Positions 60,294-64,000 of a stretch of 64,000 nucleotides of DNA are shown piece by piece. This stretch comes from Hippasteria phrygiana. Taxonomy: Eukaryota; Echinodermata; Asteroidea; Valvatida; Goniasteridae. The stretch's first letter is position 1, and the number at the start of each line of letters is the position of its first letter. The stretch spans positions 558,001 through 622,000 of the forward strand of contig JAZGUH010000186.1 of the NCBI GenBank assembly GCA_037893225.1, written 5' to 3'. The position numbers and the translations under genes were made by a program. Under the pieces are notes generated by a model that saw only the letters and a list, made by a program, of their open reading frames with translations, ran no database searches and was not told the origin of the DNA.

Positions 60294-61580
60294 AACTTGT
60301 GTGCAAGCTGTGAATTTTTTTGACGTGCCGATCCTTTGGGTGTGGCGGTCTTGCCATGCTCGGCTACCGCGCACAACCATAACACTATCATGCCATCTGG
60401 TACAACAACTGACTGGAACTTCAGTGAGTAAATCCGCTTGTGCCCATTGTAACACAGTCACTGGTTTCGTGTCGGTCTGCAAATGGGACGAACAGTTCCA
60501 TCTATAAAACTGAAGCAATTAGTTGGTGGAGCACCACTGCGTATCTCTGCAGTTTGAGTAACCAAGGCTGGTCCAAGTTTGTGAGGCGGTGTCCGTGTAC
60601 TTCAAACAGGTGATTGAGAGTAGCGTCGATTATCATTGACAGGGTAGATTTCGGTCGGCCCAAAAAAGGCTCCAAATCTAAGAGTCGGTTTGGATAAACA
60701 AACCGTCTGGGGATAATACATAGAGCATCTGCTCCATCAACAACAGTTCTGTTGGGGCAAACTAAACTACCTTCTCAGGTAAATGCAGTCCAACAGCTAG
60801 CTGGCGGATCATCTGTTTGTTGAACCTGAAGTAGGGAGGATAGAAAAATGCTAATAAGACACTTGAGTTTTCAATTCTGAGGCACAAATTTCCTCACGCA
60901 AACCGATTGAAATGTTAAAGGCTGCTTTTCATTAACCGCAATGACTCCGAGTAAAAAAAGATTTTCACATTTTAATTAACTTTCTATTTATTTGTTAACA
61001 AATAAAGACATGAATTAGAACAAAATTTGAAGGAAAAAAATGTGTTTCACTTCAGCATTTTTATTCATGACTACACAGCGAGACAGCAGTCATGGTGGCC
61101 CCACGATCGAGTGTGGCTAGGAATAGTCGCCTGTGCATTAATGTTCAATGTTAAAAATAAATGGCCTGGCTTAAAAATATTTTCATGCTCCTTCGCTGCG
61201 CTCATCCGCATGAAAAACAGTTTCGTCCTAATGAGACGACCTCAATAAATGTAAGAAATCACACGCCTCAACATTCGTATTCATAAATTTATTAAAGCAT
61301 GGGATGTGGCCATGTTTCAGGCGCCGAGTATAAAAAAACCTGCATAACTATGCAACTGACCACGGGAAATACCCGTTATAACTAGCTTTAAATTCACAAA
61401 TCAAAGTTCAGTGCCATGTAGTTTTGTAATAGTTAAGTAGCAGTCCATGAATTTTATCGTAAGTACATGAACTAAGTGTAATATACTGCAAATATCGAGG
61501 TCTACATTATCCGTCCAGGATAAAAAAACATTGATTCAATAATATGAAATCTCAACTTCAGATAACAATTTAGAAAACCA
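60294..61580. other. Intergenic stretch, no gene recognised
   Basis: Short frames show no motif. A TCCTTCGCTGCGCTCATC segment near 61,190 resembles common interspersed repeats. Confidence 0.45.
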
Positions 61581-61581
61581 C

Positions 61582-61642
61582 AATTGTTGAAAAATGCAAA
61601 ATGAAAACATGGAATGTTTTCATTTTGCATTTTTCAACAATT
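61582..61642. repeat. Perfect 27-bp inverted repeat (hairpin) with 7-nt loop
   Basis: Arm 61,582-61,608 (AATTGTTGAAAAATGCAAAA...) is exactly complementary to 61,616-61,642, with loop ATGGAAT. It lies at the outer edge of the structured repeats downstream of the partial DIRS-order element. Confidence 0.9.
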
Positions 61643-61669
61643 AAAGGTTTATCAAATATATTCAAGATC

Positions 61670-62245
61670 CAATCATCAAATCCCACCTTGGGATTTTAGC
61701 CCTCACGGCTCTCCGGATTTAACTGTCCGGAAAACAGCTATCATAAGCCAAATATTCGTGTATTTAGGCACTATTCGAAAGTCCCACAATGAGAGATCAG
61801 CCAACAATTTTTTTTTTTACATAGATTTGTACCGATATTCACAACAACAATCGGCCAATCCGACATTGTGATATTAGCCCCGAGGGCTCTTCGGATTGAT
61901 AACCAGTCGTCATAAAAATATAGAATATTCTGGCATTAATCAAAGAAATATTGTTAATCTTACAGAATCTCAACTTGGCATTGGGAAAACTCCCAGAAAC
62001 ACCGGAATCGTTGAAAATTGCAAAAATACAAATCCAATGCATTAAACATTAAACAATATATTCAGCAATTACCAAATCCCACCTTGGGATTTTAGCTCTT
62101 ACGGCTCTTCGGATTATCTGTCCGGAAAACCACAGTTCTCAGACATGAAAAAACAGAACATTGTATCAGCTATGAACGATAATAATTAAACACTGTCGGG
62201 AATGCCCACCTTGGCAAATCAACCCTTGTGGGCGTTTTGTTGTTG
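61670..62245. repeat. Tandem array of three-hairpin modules
   Basis: Modules at about 61,680, 61,857 and 62,076 each contain in order TCCCACCTTGGGA, AGCCCTCACGGCT (or variant) and CCGGATTxxxCTGTCCGG, each able to fold into a small hairpin; a diverged fourth lies at about 62,200 (GCCCACCTTGGCA, CCCTTGTGGGCG). They follow the minus-strand RT gene and may be 3' structural or split-repeat DNA of that element. Confidence 0.6.
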
Positions 62246-62515
62246 CTCACAAACGAATACTCAATTCTACCCTAAACTTTGAATAGTTTTACATTTAGGT
62301 AAAATACCATTATAGGTTGTTAAGTAATTAAAATCATCCATGCATCTGTTTTCTTTTACTCTTGCCATTTTCTGCCTTACGATCGTCCCATCTGCCTTTG
62401 CAGATAAAACACTCTGGAACATTATGTCTCTTTAGATTTCCCATGTTGCCGGGAAAATCCAGCCAAAAATCTTGAGCGAGAATGATCTGAAAAACCAAAT
62501 AGAATGGAAAAATTA

Positions 62516-62968
62516 TTATGCACAATCGATATATAATGCACAAAGTGGGTTATGAAAATGTCTGGACCCGAGGAAAGAATGTTTGTTCCTCCCCAACTGT
62601 AACATATCTGGACCTTCTAAGGTAATGAAACCCTTTAGCCATGGAGTATAACAAGACCAAAGCAAAGGCCAAAATGGAGAAGAAGGCCACCAGGGACATA
62701 CAAGTACTCCTTTACCTTTACAGGAATACAGATGCTTCAAAACACTGGGTATCAAAACAATTGGTGGTACCAGGAGACCGTTTTCCTTACTCCAGTTTTG
62801 AGCAAAAGCGTCTATTCCAGAAGTTCCGGGGTTCCAGAATCGTGAAAAGAAGCGGGGTAATTTGGCATTATAGAAGGTTGCAAAACAATCAACCGTAAAG
62901 GGCCCCCACCTATCGTTTATAATGTCAAATAATTGTGTTGAAATCATCCAGTCATCCGTATCAACCAA
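62516..62968 (-). pseudogene. DIRS-order pol, region after RNase H (partial element)
   Basis: 150 aa frame with WGPFTVDCFATFYNAKLPRF, GTSGIDAFAQNW and LYSCKGKGVLVCPWW. This region lies between RNase H and the tyrosine recombinase in DIRS-order elements. It is separated from the RNase H frame by a frameshift and an in-frame stop in the IPRTMNDQADYIS segment (near 62,970). No recombinase ORF is found further left, so the element is incomplete here. Confidence 0.65.
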
Positions 62969-63038
62969 TTAACTAATATAATCTGCTTGGTCATTCATCG
63001 TTCTCGGAATCCACTCCACGTCTAGTTTTATGTTCGAA

Positions 63039-64000
63039 CTAAGACAAGTGTTGAAAATACCAATTTGCGAGCTTCTGTAACTCTAAATTCATGCTCCCAA
63101 CCTCTGTAATACGAGCTGCAGATTGGCTGTCTGTGTATACTTTGATATTAGATTCCGAAATTATGGGCAAGAAGGATGCCATGGCAAATAATATAGTGTT
63201 TAATTCACGCCAAGTGGAACTCATCCTGGCTTCTTCTACCGTCCAATTTTTGTGGGCAGTATGAAAATCATTACATATTATTGCACCTGAGCCAACCGCA
63301 CTAGCGTCACAACATACTATCTTGTTTAGTTTGCTGGGTAAAAATATGCGTCTCATATTTCTTTTGGATATATTGTTTTCCCAAATGGCCAACTCGGCGG
63401 AGCACGTTAACTCCAAACGAATCATATCGTCTTCATGCGAGGCGTGTGCTATTGTAATTTGACAATTTCGGGTGGTTAGCCTACTTAAATTACCTATTAT
63501 TGGACTTAGGGATATGATTTGCCCAACAAATGAATTAAGTTTTCTGATAGTGATAAGATCTGAATTCTCAATTTCTCTGATTGTGTTAAGAGTCTTGTCT
63601 ATTCGTCTCCGAGCTACCTGCAAAGTGCCTGCAGGCGTGTCCCACGTCATACCAAGCCAATCGATTCTAGTAGTGGGATTCCAATGGCTCTTGTCAATAT
63701 TATATACAAAACCGGCTCTAAATAAATCAGTTTTTACGTGAAGAGAAACATCCTTAGCCACAGTTAGGTTGCATATACTATCATCAGAAGTACTAGGAAT
63801 GACACAAAATCCATCATCCAAATAAATCGCAATAAGGATACCAGCCGATCGCCAATGAGTAACAAGTGGTTTCATCATCTTAGTAAATAGTAATGGAGCT
63901 GATGAAAGACCAAATGGCAGCACTGTAAATTCAAAATACCTTCGAGCTTTGTTAATAATCCATGAAAAAACCTAAATATTTCTGATAATCAGTACAGATA
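63039..64000 (-). pseudogene. DIRS-order reverse transcriptase-RNase H, cut by right window edge
   Basis: The ORF (63,039-63,923) starts in the middle of the RT: LPFGLSSAPLLFTKMMKPL, catalytic YLDD (AIYLDDGFCV), WLGMTWDTPAGTL, then RNase H with VCCDASAVGSGAI, WRELNTILFAM and VYTDSQSAA. The RT continues to the window edge with a probable 1-nt frame change in a T-run near 63,970. It is clearly diverged from the DIRS element at 590-5630. Confidence 0.85.

Noticed and set aside
61670..62245. CRISPR array or tRNA cluster
   Set aside because: Repeats are hairpin modules of irregular spacing (about 180-220 bp), with no tRNA A/B boxes and no unique-spacer pattern.

Overview
This window looks like nuclear DNA of a marine invertebrate animal that is very rich in mobile elements. 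Evidence: AT-rich non-coding sequence with microsatellites, GT-AG splice sites between host-like exons, and animal-type elements of many classes (Polinton/Maverick, DIRS, Gypsy, Tx1-like and CR1/Jockey-like non-LTR elements). I cannot name the phylum from the sequence alone. Nothing bacterial is present: no operons with Shine-Dalgarno sites, no CRISPR array, and I saw no rRNA or tRNA.

Layout. 1-10.06 kb: the integrase end of a first Polinton (Polinton-A, minus strand) with integrase, minor capsid protein, major capsid protein (MCP) and the start of an adenain-type protease, plus a small zinc-ribbon-like ORF and a PC4-like ORF. Its MCP gene is split by a nearly intact DIRS retrotransposon (590-5630) whose inverted terminal repeats, internal complementary region and AAT crossover site can all be read. 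10-15.9 kb: non-coding sequence with a CRE-octamer (TGACGTCA) repeat array, a 1.25-kb element with terminal inverted repeats and a 6-bp target duplication, and CTATAG-rich repeats.

15,891-37,503: a Gypsy-type LTR retrotransposon on the minus strand with near-identical LTRs. Its gene order is gag, protease, integrase, RT, RNase H, so integrase lies before RT as in the Gmr1-like group. Nested in its pol gene is a complete second Polinton (Polinton-B, 17,324-32,189, 14,866 bp) with ~265-bp terminal inverted repeats and a TGGAGC target duplication. Polinton-B encodes protein-primed-type DNA polymerase B (in three frame-shifted pieces), two tandem penton-like proteins, an integrase, an MCP (with a nonsense codon and a frameshift), a packaging ATPase and about seven proteins of unknown role, mostly with membrane segments or coiled coils. 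I find no adenain protease in it. It differs clearly from Polinton-A, so two Polinton lineages lie within 25 kb.

37.5-49 kb: a 5'-truncated CR1/Jockey-like RT, poly-G repeats, a second CTATAG repeat block, and a near full-length Tx1-like non-LTR element (ORF1 with a zinc knuckle, ORF2 with AP endonuclease and RT) that is flanked on both sides by (AAAT)n. 49-60 kb: host-like exons (THAP-type, HECT-like C-terminus, SAM domain, a tyrosine-recombinase-like exon), and an intronless, frame-broken copy of a large multicopy family with a predicted PIN/FEN-like nuclease region and a cysteine-rich tail. 60-64 kb: a possible LTR, structured hairpin repeats and a partial second DIRS-order RT/RNase H that runs off the right edge.

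How the parts relate: most genes serve element replication or virion assembly rather than host function. The nesting gives a relative history: DIRS entered Polinton-A, and Polinton-B entered the Gypsy element after that element had inserted.
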